Source: JACKII01 sp965202745 (GTDB lineage Bacteria; Pseudomonadota; Alphaproteobacteria; Bin95). From it: a stretch of DNA of 64,000 nt. Every line of letters begins with the position of its first letter. The stretch's first letter is position 1. The notes beneath the pieces were generated by a model. The model did not search any database and was not told where the DNA came from. It saw nothing but the letters and a program-made list of their open reading frames with translations. Positions 44,676-53,010 of the stretch are shown here, in pieces. The stretch is from the NCBI GenBank assembly GCA_965202745.1, contig CBDBCB010000013.1, forward strand, positions 1 through 64,000, given 5' to 3'. The translations under genes were made by a program, and so were the position numbers.

Positions 44676-45044
44676 GTGGCGCGTATTGCCGGCGTCAATA
44701 TACCGACGAATAAACGCGTGTTGATCGCGTTAACGCACATTCACGGTATCGGACGCAAAACTTCACAAGATATCTGCACCAAGCTCGCATTGCCGGCCGA
44801 ACGCCGGGTTAACGAGCTGACTGAAGATGAAGTCATCCGCATTCGCGAGGCGATTGATTCCGACGTGATGGTCGAAGGCGATCTTCGCCGCGATCGTGCG
44901 ATGGCGATCAAGCGTCTGATGGATATGGCGTGCTACCGAGGTCTGCGCCATCGGCGTAACCTGCCGGTTCGCGGCCAGCGCACACACACCAACGCTCGTA
45001 CCCGCAAGGGTAAAGCACGGGCGATTGCCGGTAAGAAGAAATAG
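44676..45044 (+). CDS. rpsM: 30S ribosomal protein S13
   Basis: S13 (122 residues) bridges the subunits and contacts P-site tRNA. MARIAGVNIPTNKRV, LTHIHGIGRKTS, and the LPVRGQRTHTNARTRKG tail are diagnostic. AAGGAGGAATTCGC precedes the GTG start at 44676, a strong ribosome-binding site. rpmJ, which often lies before it, is absent here. Confidence 0.99.
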   Translation: MARIAGVNIPTNKRVLIALTHIHGIGRKTSQDICTKLALPAERRVNELTEDEVIRIREAIDSDVMVEGDLRRDRAMAIKRLMDMACYRGLRHRRNLPVRGQRTHTNARTRKGKARAIAGKKK

Positions 45045-45062
45045 AACGGATTCTGATCGAAG

Positions 45063-45455
45063 ATGGCCCGTCAAGCGACGACCCGCGTTCGCCGTAGTGA
45101 ACGCAAGAACATTTCGTCAGGTGTTGCGCACGTGAACTCCACGTTCAACAACACTCTCATTACAATTACCGATGTGCAGGGTAACACGATCTCTTGGTCT
45201 TCCGCCGGTGGCCAGGGCTTCAAGGGTTCGCGGAAATCCACGCCGTTTGCAGCCCAGGTCGCCGCAGAAGATTGCGCGAAAAAGGCCCAGGAGCACGGCA
45301 TGAAAACGCTGGAAGTGAATGTACGGGGTCCCGGTTCGGGCCGCGAATCGGCACTGCGGGCGTTGCAGGCAGCGGGTTTTGTCATCACCGTAATTCGCGA
45401 TGTGACTCCGATCCCGCACAATGGCTGCCGTCCCCGCAAACGCCGCCGCGTCTAG
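45063..45455 (+). CDS. rpsK: 30S ribosomal protein S11
   Basis: S11 (130 residues) forms part of the platform near the mRNA exit. GVAHVNSTFNNTLITITDVQ, the SSAGGQGFKGSRKSTPFAAQ segment and the IPHNGCRPRKRRRV end are diagnostic. It follows rpsM by 18 bp. Confidence 0.99.
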   Translation: MARQATTRVRRSERKNISSGVAHVNSTFNNTLITITDVQGNTISWSSAGGQGFKGSRKSTPFAAQVAAEDCAKKAQEHGMKTLEVNVRGPGSGRESALRALQAAGFVITVIRDVTPIPHNGCRPRKRRRV

Positions 45456-45538
45456 TACGCGCCTTTCGCCATGTTGAACTCGCACGCCGCGTGGGCTGAG
45501 TTCCGCGCGGCGCGACGCAGCAAGGAATAGGTTACTAT

Positions 45539-46564
45539 ATGTCGACAATGATGCAATGCAACTGGACCGACCTGATCAAGCCATCCAAGCTTGAGGTCGA
45601 GCCGGGCACCGACAAAAGTCGTACTGCGACGGTTGTGGCCGAACCGCTGGAGCGTGGTTTTGGCATTACGCTGGGCAATGCGCTGCGGCGTATTCTGTTG
45701 TCGTCCCTTCAGGGTGCGGCTGTAACGGCGGTACGCATTGATGGCGTTCTGCACGAGTTCTCGTCGATCACCGGTGTTCGGGAAGACGTTACCGACATCG
45801 TGCTGAACATCAAAGCCATGGGCCTGCGCATGCATGCCGAAGGGCCGAAGCGCGTCACCTTAGGTGTGACGGGTTCTGGTGTTGTCACGGCAGGCATGAT
45901 CGAAACCGGCCCAGACATCGAAGTGATGGACCCGGACCTGGTGATCTGTACGCTCGACAAGGGCGCACACGTTCACATGGAACTGACGGTCGAAAACGGC
46001 AAAGGCTATGTACCGGCCGCCGCCAACCGTGGCGAGGAAGCCACGATCGGTGTGATCCCGGTGGATGCGATCTACTCCCCCGTGCGGCAGGTGTCGTACA
46101 AGGTGGAGAACACCCGCGTTGGCCAGGTGACGGACTATGACAAGCTGTCATTGACGCTGGAGACCAACGGCGCGATTTCGCCTGACGATGCGGTGGCTGT
46201 TGCCGCCCGTATTCTTCAGGATCAGTTGCAACTGTTCATCAACTTTGACGAACCCCGTCCGGTTGTCGAGCAGGAGTCGCAGGCCGAACTGCCGTTCAAC
46301 AAGAACCTGCTGCGCAAGGTGGATGAGCTGGAATTGTCTGTCCGCTCTGCCAACTGCCTGAAGAACGACAATATCGTCTACATCGGCGATCTGGTTCAGA
46401 AGACCGAGGGCGAAATGCTTCGCACCCCGAACTTTGGCCGTAAGTCATTGACTGAGATCAAGCAGGTGCTGGAACAGATGGGCCTGCACCTCGATATGGA
46501 AATTCCGAACTGGCCGCCGGACAATATTGAAGAACTGGCAAAGCGCCTCGAAGAGCCCTACTAA
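45539..46564 (+). CDS. rpoA: DNA-directed RNA polymerase subunit alpha
   Basis: RpoA (341 residues) starts polymerase assembly and contacts activators and UP elements. The N-terminal domain has EPLERGFGITLGNALRRIL near residue 37 and the C-terminal domain has LSVRSANCLKNDNIVYIGD near 270. The ATG at 45539 has AAGGAATAGG eight bases before it; an ATG nine bases later would also be possible. Confidence 0.99.
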   Translation: MSTMMQCNWTDLIKPSKLEVEPGTDKSRTATVVAEPLERGFGITLGNALRRILLSSLQGAAVTAVRIDGVLHEFSSITGVREDVTDIVLNIKAMGLRMHAEGPKRVTLGVTGSGVVTAGMIETGPDIEVMDPDLVICTLDKGAHVHMELTVENGKGYVPAAANRGEEATIGVIPVDAIYSPVRQVSYKVENTRVGQVTDYDKLSLTLETNGAISPDDAVAVAARILQDQLQLFINFDEPRPVVEQESQAELPFNKNLLRKVDELELSVRSANCLKNDNIVYIGDLVQKTEGEMLRTPNFGRKSLTEIKQVLEQMGLHLDMEIPNWPPDNIEELAKRLEEPY

Positions 46565-46603
46565 CAGTCACGAACTGCGTTTGAAACGCAAAGGAATGTA
46601 AGC

Positions 46604-47038
46604 ATGCGTCATGGCATGAGCGGCCGCAAATTCGGCCGGACCCGCGCGCACCGCCGTGCGATGCTGGCCAACCTGGCCGCAGCGCTGCTGAAGCACGAGC
46701 AGATTGTAACCACGCTGCCGAAGGCCAAAGACCTGCGGCCGTATACGGAAAAGCTGATCTCGCTCGGCAAGAAGGGTGACCTGCACTCCCGCCGCCAGGC
46801 TGTCGCCACGCTGCGTGATGAGAAAGTTGCGAAGAAGTTGTTCGACGTGCTGGGGCCGCGCTTTGCGGAGCGGTCTGGTGGTTATATCCGCATCATGAAA
46901 GCGGGCTTCCGCCATGGTGATGCCGCGCCGATGGCCGTGATCGAACTGGTCGACCGCGATCCGGAAGCCAAGGGCACCGATTCCGGCCCGACTGCTGAGC
47001 AGGTGGACGAGGAAGAGTTCGCCGAAGCGGCGGCGTAA
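46604..47038 (+). CDS. rplQ: 50S ribosomal protein L17
   Basis: L17 (144 residues) is near the tunnel exit. MRHGMSGRKFGRTRAHRRAM, TTLPKAKDLRPYTEKLI and RSGGYIRIMKAGFRHGDAAP are diagnostic. The end is acidic (VDEEEFAEAA). It is the last gene of the long ribosomal run and is followed by a perfect terminator. Confidence 0.99.
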   Translation: MRHGMSGRKFGRTRAHRRAMLANLAAALLKHEQIVTTLPKAKDLRPYTEKLISLGKKGDLHSRRQAVATLRDEKVAKKLFDVLGPRFAERSGGYIRIMKAGFRHGDAAPMAVIELVDRDPEAKGTDSGPTAEQVDEEEFAEAAA

Positions 47039-47120
47039 GCCAGGCTCTTACCAAGCGCATGGCTTACGGTGCACTGGTCGAGCCGGTCAGTCACCCTCTC
47101 AGTGAAGAACCTGATTTTTG

Positions 47121-47159
47121 ATAGCCTTTGCCGGGTTGCCCCTGGCAAAGGCTATTTTT
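47121..47159 (+). terminator. Rho-independent terminator after rplQ
   Basis: A perfect 12-bp stem (ATAGCCTTTGCC, 47121-47132, with 47144-47155) is followed by five T. It closes the ribosomal super-cluster. Confidence 0.93.
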
Positions 47160-47268
47160 GTGCGCTGTAATACTGTTGCGATGGCGGTGTTCTGGCGAGA
47201 CGCTGCAAAGCGCCGCGCCGTATAGCAGGCATGGCGGAACCGCGGGGGCGTGGCTATAGTCCGAGCTT

Positions 47269-48072
47269 ATGAGAATAGCGACCTGGAACGTAAATTCGAT
47301 CAAAGTGCGGCTTGAGGCCGTGCGTGATTGGCTGGCAGCCGGCAAGGCGGACGTGCTCTGTCTGCAAGAGATTAAGTGCGAGACAAGCCAGTTTCCCGCG
47401 CAGGTATTCGAAGACCTGGGCTATCAATGCGCCGTTGTGGGGCAGCGTACCTATAATGGTGTGGCGCTGCTTTCGCGTTTAGGGCTGGAGGATGTCCAGG
47501 AAGGGCTGCCGGGCGACCCTTCTGACGAGCAGGCGCGTTTTGTCGAGGCGACGGCGCAAGGTGTCAGGATCGGCTGCCTGTATTTGCCGAATGGCAATCC
47601 ACCCGACGATCTTGCCAAGTATGAGTACAAACTTGCCTGGATGCAGCGTCTGGAAGCTCATGCGCGCCGGCATTGGCATGCAGGGACGCCGTTTTTGCTG
47701 GCCGGGGACTATAACGTCATTCCCACGCCGGATGATTGCTGGGATGTAGCGGAATGGAGGGAGGATGCCTTGTACCTGCCGCGCACGCGACAGGCATTCC
47801 GGCGGCTGATTAATTTGGGTATGACCGATGCATTCCGCGCGGTGCATCCGGATTTGCAGAGCGCCTATAGCTTTTGGGATTATCAGAAAGGCCGTTGGCA
47901 TCGGGGTGAAGGCATCCGTATTGATCACCTGATGCTGTCGCCAACGGTGGCTGACCGGTTAACAGATGCTAGCATCGATAAAGAGCCGCGAGGGTGGCCC
48001 AAAGCCAGCGATCATACGCCAATCTGGTGCGATTTGGCGGAAGCGCCGCCGCGTCCACTGCTGAGCGTCTAG
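47269..48072 (+). CDS. xth: Exodeoxyribonuclease III
   Basis: The 267-residue protein is of the exonuclease III/AP endonuclease family, which cuts DNA at abasic sites during base excision repair. MRIATWNVNSIKVRLE, LCLQEIKCE (catalytic Glu near 39), the GDYNVIPTPDD segment and SDHTPIW at the end hold the metal site and catalytic His. A TATAGT box just 17 bp before the ATG may be its -10 element. Confidence 0.96.
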   Translation: MRIATWNVNSIKVRLEAVRDWLAAGKADVLCLQEIKCETSQFPAQVFEDLGYQCAVVGQRTYNGVALLSRLGLEDVQEGLPGDPSDEQARFVEATAQGVRIGCLYLPNGNPPDDLAKYEYKLAWMQRLEAHARRHWHAGTPFLLAGDYNVIPTPDDCWDVAEWREDALYLPRTRQAFRRLINLGMTDAFRAVHPDLQSAYSFWDYQKGRWHRGEGIRIDHLMLSPTVADRLTDASIDKEPRGWPKASDHTPIWCDLAEAPPRPLLSV

Positions 48073-48087
48073 AAAAAGGGGTGGGAC

Positions 48088-48759
48088 TTGCCTTTCCTGC
48101 CAATCCACAGTGACCATCAACTGAGTCGGATTGCGGTGCCCTATCTGACATGGGGCACGATCCTGTTCTGTGTGATTGTGCAGATCTGGATGCATGGGTT
48201 GTCTGGCAAGGCCGAATGGACCGCCGTCTATACATTTGGCTTTATACCGGGCGTGTTGTTCGAGGGGTTGGCCCGGCCACCCGATATTGCGTTGCTGCCG
48301 GGATGGATGACCCTGGTGACATACCAGTTCCTGCACGGTGGGGTCTGGCACCTGGTGGCCAATATGGTTGCGCTCTACGTGTTTGGCGGGCTGGTTGAGG
48401 ACCGGTTGGGGCATGGGCGGTTCGCTGCGCTCTACCTGGTGTGCGGGGTGGCGGCGGGCGTGCTGCATGGGGTGGTATTCCCCGAGTCAACGACAGCATT
48501 GGTAGGGGCAAGCGGGGCTCTGGCGGGGGTCATGGGAGCATATTTGGTCCTGTTCCCCCGCAACCGTATCACCATGCTAACGCCGATTTTCGTGCCGGTA
48601 CGCCTGCGGGCATGGGTGATCATCCTGGTATGGATCGGGGTGCAGGTGTTTATGGCCCAATCAGAAAGCAACGAGAGCAATGTTGCGTGGTGGGCGCATA
48701 TAGGCGGTTTTGCGCTGGGTGTTGTTGCCGGCGGGTGGTGCCGGCGTTTGCCGTCTTAA
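48088..48759 (+). CDS. Rhomboid family intramembrane serine protease
   Basis: The 223-residue protein has about six membrane helices. HGGVWHLVANMVAL near residue 87, the catalytic Ser in GASGALAG (Ser about 142) and the His in AHIGGFALG (about 204) make up the rhomboid signature. It would cleave membrane helices within the inner membrane. The start appears to be a TTG at 48088 behind GGGGTGGGA, 15 bp after xth, so both are likely on one transcript. Natural substrates are unknown. Confidence 0.93.
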   Translation: MPFLPIHSDHQLSRIAVPYLTWGTILFCVIVQIWMHGLSGKAEWTAVYTFGFIPGVLFEGLARPPDIALLPGWMTLVTYQFLHGGVWHLVANMVALYVFGGLVEDRLGHGRFAALYLVCGVAAGVLHGVVFPESTTALVGASGALAGVMGAYLVLFPRNRITMLTPIFVPVRLRAWVIILVWIGVQVFMAQSESNESNVAWWAHIGGFALGVVAGGWCRRLPS

Positions 48760-49925
48760 AGTGCGGCGGCTCGGTCCCCGGCCAAGTCGCGGGGGCGGAG
48801 GATGGCGAAGGCGATGCGCCCTGCAAGCAGTACCACGGCCGTTCCGGCAAAAGCATAGCCCCAGCCCATGACCGACATGCCGCCGGACCAATCCAGGATA
48901 AACCCTATGGATAGTGGCCCCAGAAAGCCGCCTGCATAGCCCAGCATGGAGTGGATGGCGAGGGTTGCGCCCCGCTTGTCCGGGGCAGCAGCGCCTGCGG
49001 CGCCTGCCGTGAGGGAGGAGGAATCCAGCCAGATCACCACGCCATAGAGCAACACAAACATGACGGCGATGGTGTAGGTGGTCGGACCGATAAAGCCGAT
49101 AGTGGCGGCACAGACGATGCTGAGTGTCATGGCAAGGCGCACCAGACGTTGGCGGCCCAGGCGGATGGACATCTCGTTGCCGAAAATGCTGGTGCCGGTG
49201 CCAAGCAGAGCCATGGTCATGGCGACCCATGCCAGGAATGCCACCGCCCAGCCGCGCAGTACGTTCATCTCCCAAGTATGGACGCAATAGGCGATGCTAT
49301 AAGCCATGCCAGAACGGTTGCGGAACACCGGTCTAAAATCGAAAAGTTTGGCATCGGTACGGGGCTTTGGCGCCTGCCAGGGAGCGGCCAGTACGGCGAT
49401 GAGCCAGGCCAGTGCGGCACAGCCTGCCGCAACCATAAAGGCCGCCTGCCAACCACCCCAAGCCGCAAGTATATCAGCAAAGACGAAGGATATACCGCCA
49501 GCGATCCCAATGTTGCCAGCGTGCCCCGCTGTTGCGCGGGAGAGGAGCCTGCCGTCAACGCGGTCCGCCAACAGCTTCAGGCCAGTCATGTAAGTGCCGG
49601 CCCAGCCGATTCCGGCGATGGCGCGGAACAAAGCAGCTGTCCAAAAGCCATCCGCGAAGAGGGCGAACCCCAAATGGCCGATGAAGGTCAGGCCGACGCC
49701 GAGCAAGTAGACCCGCTTGGGATCGATGCGGTCGGTGGAGGTGACGAGAACCGGCACGGAGACGGTATAGGCCAGGTACATCAGGCCAGTAATCCAACCG
49801 GCTTCGCTGTTTGTCAGTTGCTATTCGGAGGCCAGGCCAGGCAGTAGGGCTGGCCAGCTGTTGGAGCCAATTTGCACGAGCACCTGTGCTATACATACCA
49901 GAATAACGAGACGAACTGGTGACAT
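48756..49925 (-). pseudogene. MFS transporter interrupted by an in-frame amber codon
   Basis: The complete frame would run from an ATG at 49925 (MSPVRLVILVCIAQVLVQIG, the first membrane helix) to 48756, about 389 residues. A TAG at 49821-49823 stops it after 34 codons, and the same frame resumes with QLTNSEAGWITGLMYLAYT. The rest is intact, with the loop between helices 2 and 3 (STDRIDPKR). Translation from the ATG at 49781 would lack the first helix and would probably not work. It follows glnE by 8 bp and ends overlapping the rhomboid gene by four bases. Confidence 0.75.
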
Positions 49926-49933
49926 CCGGCAGC

Positions 49934-52900
49934 CTAGGCAGCGATCAGTTTGCGGTAGTGGGCCATGGTTTGGTCCGCATGGTCGGCAGCGGCAGCTTCG
50001 ACCTGGGCGAGATTGGGCAGGTCGAGGCCGGATGCTATGACATTCTGAACAGCGGGCCTGGTCAGGCGTTCCGGCGTGGTGTCGGCTCCGGTCAGGCGCA
50101 GCAGGGTTTGCAGGCCGAGCCAGAAAGCTTCTGCCGCCGCGAGGTCTTCTGCCTCTGCGCTGGTGATGCAGCCTGCGGTGGCAGCTGCTGCCGCTATGCT
50201 GTCGGTCTGGCGCGGACTGACAAGTGCACGCGCCTGGGCAGCATGGGCCAGCACCAGGAACTGGCTGAGAAACCCGGTGTCGACCAATCCGCCGCGCCTG
50301 TGTTTGACATCCCAATTGCTGGAGCCTGGAAAGGCTTTTGCCATCCGCTGGCGCATGGATTCGACTTCCTGCGCCAGGGTCGCCCGGTCCCGCGGCCGGG
50401 ACAGGATTTCCGCGCGGATGCGCTCGAACCGCTCCGCGATTAGGGAGGAGCCGCAGATGAAGCGGGCGCGCACCAAGGCCAGATGCTCCCAGGTCCAGGC
50501 ATCGTTCAGCAGGTAGGTTTCATACCCATCCAACTGCGTTGCGAGTGGGCCTTTGTCACCATTCGGGCGCAAGCGCAGGTCCACTTCGTACAGACGGCCA
50601 CTTTCGGTTTCGCTGGTCAGCGCAGTTGTCAGCCGTTGCGTCATGCGCGCTGCACAGGTGGCGGCAGGCAGAGGCTTTTGCCCGTCACTGACCGAGGTTA
50701 CGGCGGCGCTGTCGTACAGCACGACCATGTCCAGGTCAGAATTGGGGGTTAGCTGCCTGCTGCCCCATTTGCCGTAACCGATAACCGCAAGCCCTTCGCC
50801 GGGTAAAAAGCCGTGCCTTTCGGCAAAAGCGGATTGTGCTGCGGGCAGCATGGAGGACACCATCTGGTCGGCCAATGCGGAGAGGACAGGGCTGGTATCG
50901 GCCGCCCTCGCGCAGCCCCGCAGCAGGTGAACGCCAACCTGGAAATTCAGGTCGCTGGCATAGCGCCGGGCAAGGTCGAGCGTGTCCTGCATATCGCGCG
51001 CCTGCGACAACGCTGTAGCAAGATCCTCTGCCATGGTGGCGTGGTCGGGAAGGGGGGCAAAGAAATCTGGAGCCAGTACGGCATCCAGCACAGCCGGGCG
51101 GCGGCGCATGTGCAGCCCGAGCCAGGGCGCAGAGCCGCAAATTTCAGCCACCAAGTCGAGCAGGTCAGGGTTAGTGGCAAACAGGCTGAACAATTGCACA
51201 CCTGCTGGCAGGCCGTGCAGGAACTGGTCAAAATTCGAGAAGGCTTCGTCTGGATCGGCGGTTTCTGCCAGCGCCGTCAGCAGCGAGGGCATTAACTCCG
51301 TCAGGAGCGCCCTGGAGCGCGGCGACCGGGTCGCTGCCATATGCCCATGATGCCAGCCGCGCACGGCAGCATCGACGCGCTCCGGCGTTTGAAAGCCTAA
51401 CGTGGCGAGAGTCTCCAGCGTGCCGGGGTCTGGGTCTCCGCCGGTGAAGACCAGGTTGCCCAATCCTTCGACGGCGAGGTCAGCCTCGTCTTCAAATAGG
51501 GCGGCGTAGTGCCGTTCGACGGTCTCCAGGATCCGGCGGACCGTCGCCGTAAAGTTGGCGGTATCGGGATCGCCCATGAAGCGGGCGATGGCATCCAGGC
51601 CCTCGGTTGCAGGCAGCCGCTGGGTTTGCTGGTCTGCCACCATTTGCAGGCGATGTTCCAGGCGGCGCAAATACCGGTAACAGTCCTTCAGTTCTTCGGC
51701 CGCGGCAGAATCAACCAGGTCAGCGGCAACCAGGGCATCCAGTGCTTCACACGTGGGGCGGACGTGGAGCGTGGGGTCACGGCCGCCCCATATGAGTTGC
51801 TGGGTTTGGGCAAAGAATTCGATTTCGCGTATGCCGCCGCGGCCGACTTTGACATCGTGCCCGGCAACTGCGATGGCGGCTCCGCCGCGGTGCGCGTTGA
51901 TCTGGCGCTTGATGGAGTGAGTGTCTTTGATAGTCCAGAAATCGAGGCTGCGACGCCAGATAAAAGGGCGGAGGAAGTCGAGAAACGCCTTTCCCGGTGC
52001 TGGGTCGCCGGCCACTACGCGGGCCTTGATCATGGCTGCCCGCTCCCAATTCTGGCCGGTGCTCTCGTAATAGAATTCGGCGGCTGGTATGCTGATGGCG
52101 GGTGGCGTGGAGGCTGGGTCGGGGCGCAGGCGCAGGTCTGTGCGGAAGGCGAAGCCGTCCGCGGTGCGGTCGTGCAGCAGGTCAACCCAGCGCTGGGTCA
52201 TGCGCACCATATCCTGGGCCAACCGGTCAGGCCGGGTTGTTGGCACCAGATCGGGATCGTAGAGCGCGATCAGGTCGATATCGCTGGAATAATTCAGCTC
52301 CCGTGCGCCGAGCTTGCCCATGCCGAGAATGATGTAGCCGGCGCCGATGGCTGGGGTGCCGGGGTCTGGAAGGTCGAGCCGCCCGTGGCCATGCAGTTCC
52401 GACAGAGCGAAGGCGAGGGCGTATTGGATGGAGGCGTCTGCAATGCTTGATAGCGCCTCCGTGACTTGCGCGACCTGCCAGGCACCCGAAAGATCACCGA
52501 CGGCAATTGCCAGGGCGGCTTGTTTGCGGGCGGTGCGCAGTAATCGCTTCGCGTCTTTGTCACTGGCAGCCGGTACCGCCAGTTGCGCCATGATGCCCGG
52601 CCAGACCGCATCCGGGCCTGCTTCGAAAAGGGCCAGGCTAAACAGCGGTTGCTGCGCGGCGACCGATGCGAGGAAAGAACTGGAGCCAAACGTACCGCGC
52701 ACAAAAGCGCCGCTTTTCCCACCGGCAAGTATAGCGGAAAGCCTCTCCACGGTGCCTGGCGGGGCATCAACCGCATTCTCCAGGCTGGAGCGCCAGTGCT
52801 CGATCGCTGCTTCCGCCTGCGCGGGCATCGCGGCGAGGGGCATTTCCGTGATCGTCTCGAGGAACACTGCTGTATGCTCAGTCTGACTGGGTTGGGGGTA

Positions 52901-52939
52901 CCGGATCGAAAATGCCGAAACATTCGGCAATTCAATCAA
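49934..52939 (-). CDS. glnE: Bifunctional glutamine synthetase adenylyltransferase/deadenylase
   Basis: The 1001-residue protein sets glutamine synthetase activity by adding or removing AMP, in response to PII. It has two nucleotidyltransferase domains. The deadenylase domain has ILGMGKLGARELNYSSDIDL with the metal Asp pair near 220, and the adenylyltransferase domain has VIGYGKWGSRQLTPNSDLDM near 720-735. GGIREIEFFAQ lies between. The start used is a TTG at 52939; an ATG at 52843 is an alternative. Divergent from the AsmA-like gene. Confidence 0.96.
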   Translation of the reverse strand: MIELPNVSAFSIRYPQPSQTEHTAVFLETITEMPLAAMPAQAEAAIEHWRSSLENAVDAPPGTVERLSAILAGGKSGAFVRGTFGSSSFLASVAAQQPLFSLALFEAGPDAVWPGIMAQLAVPAASDKDAKRLLRTARKQAALAIAVGDLSGAWQVAQVTEALSSIADASIQYALAFALSELHGHGRLDLPDPGTPAIGAGYIILGMGKLGARELNYSSDIDLIALYDPDLVPTTRPDRLAQDMVRMTQRWVDLLHDRTADGFAFRTDLRLRPDPASTPPAISIPAAEFYYESTGQNWERAAMIKARVVAGDPAPGKAFLDFLRPFIWRRSLDFWTIKDTHSIKRQINAHRGGAAIAVAGHDVKVGRGGIREIEFFAQTQQLIWGGRDPTLHVRPTCEALDALVAADLVDSAAAEELKDCYRYLRRLEHRLQMVADQQTQRLPATEGLDAIARFMGDPDTANFTATVRRILETVERHYAALFEDEADLAVEGLGNLVFTGGDPDPGTLETLATLGFQTPERVDAAVRGWHHGHMAATRSPRSRALLTELMPSLLTALAETADPDEAFSNFDQFLHGLPAGVQLFSLFATNPDLLDLVAEICGSAPWLGLHMRRRPAVLDAVLAPDFFAPLPDHATMAEDLATALSQARDMQDTLDLARRYASDLNFQVGVHLLRGCARAADTSPVLSALADQMVSSMLPAAQSAFAERHGFLPGEGLAVIGYGKWGSRQLTPNSDLDMVVLYDSAAVTSVSDGQKPLPAATCAARMTQRLTTALTSETESGRLYEVDLRLRPNGDKGPLATQLDGYETYLLNDAWTWEHLALVRARFICGSSLIAERFERIRAEILSRPRDRATLAQEVESMRQRMAKAFPGSSNWDVKHRRGGLVDTGFLSQFLVLAHAAQARALVSPRQTDSIAAAAATAGCITSAEAEDLAAAEAFWLGLQTLLRLTGADTTPERLTRPAVQNVIASGLDLPNLAQVEAAAADHADQTMAHYRKLIAA

Positions 52940-53010
52940 AATTGAGAGGAGAATGACGATAGGTCAAGCTGCTCATGTCTATATATATTGGGTTGGTGCG
53001 AAAGGAGATA

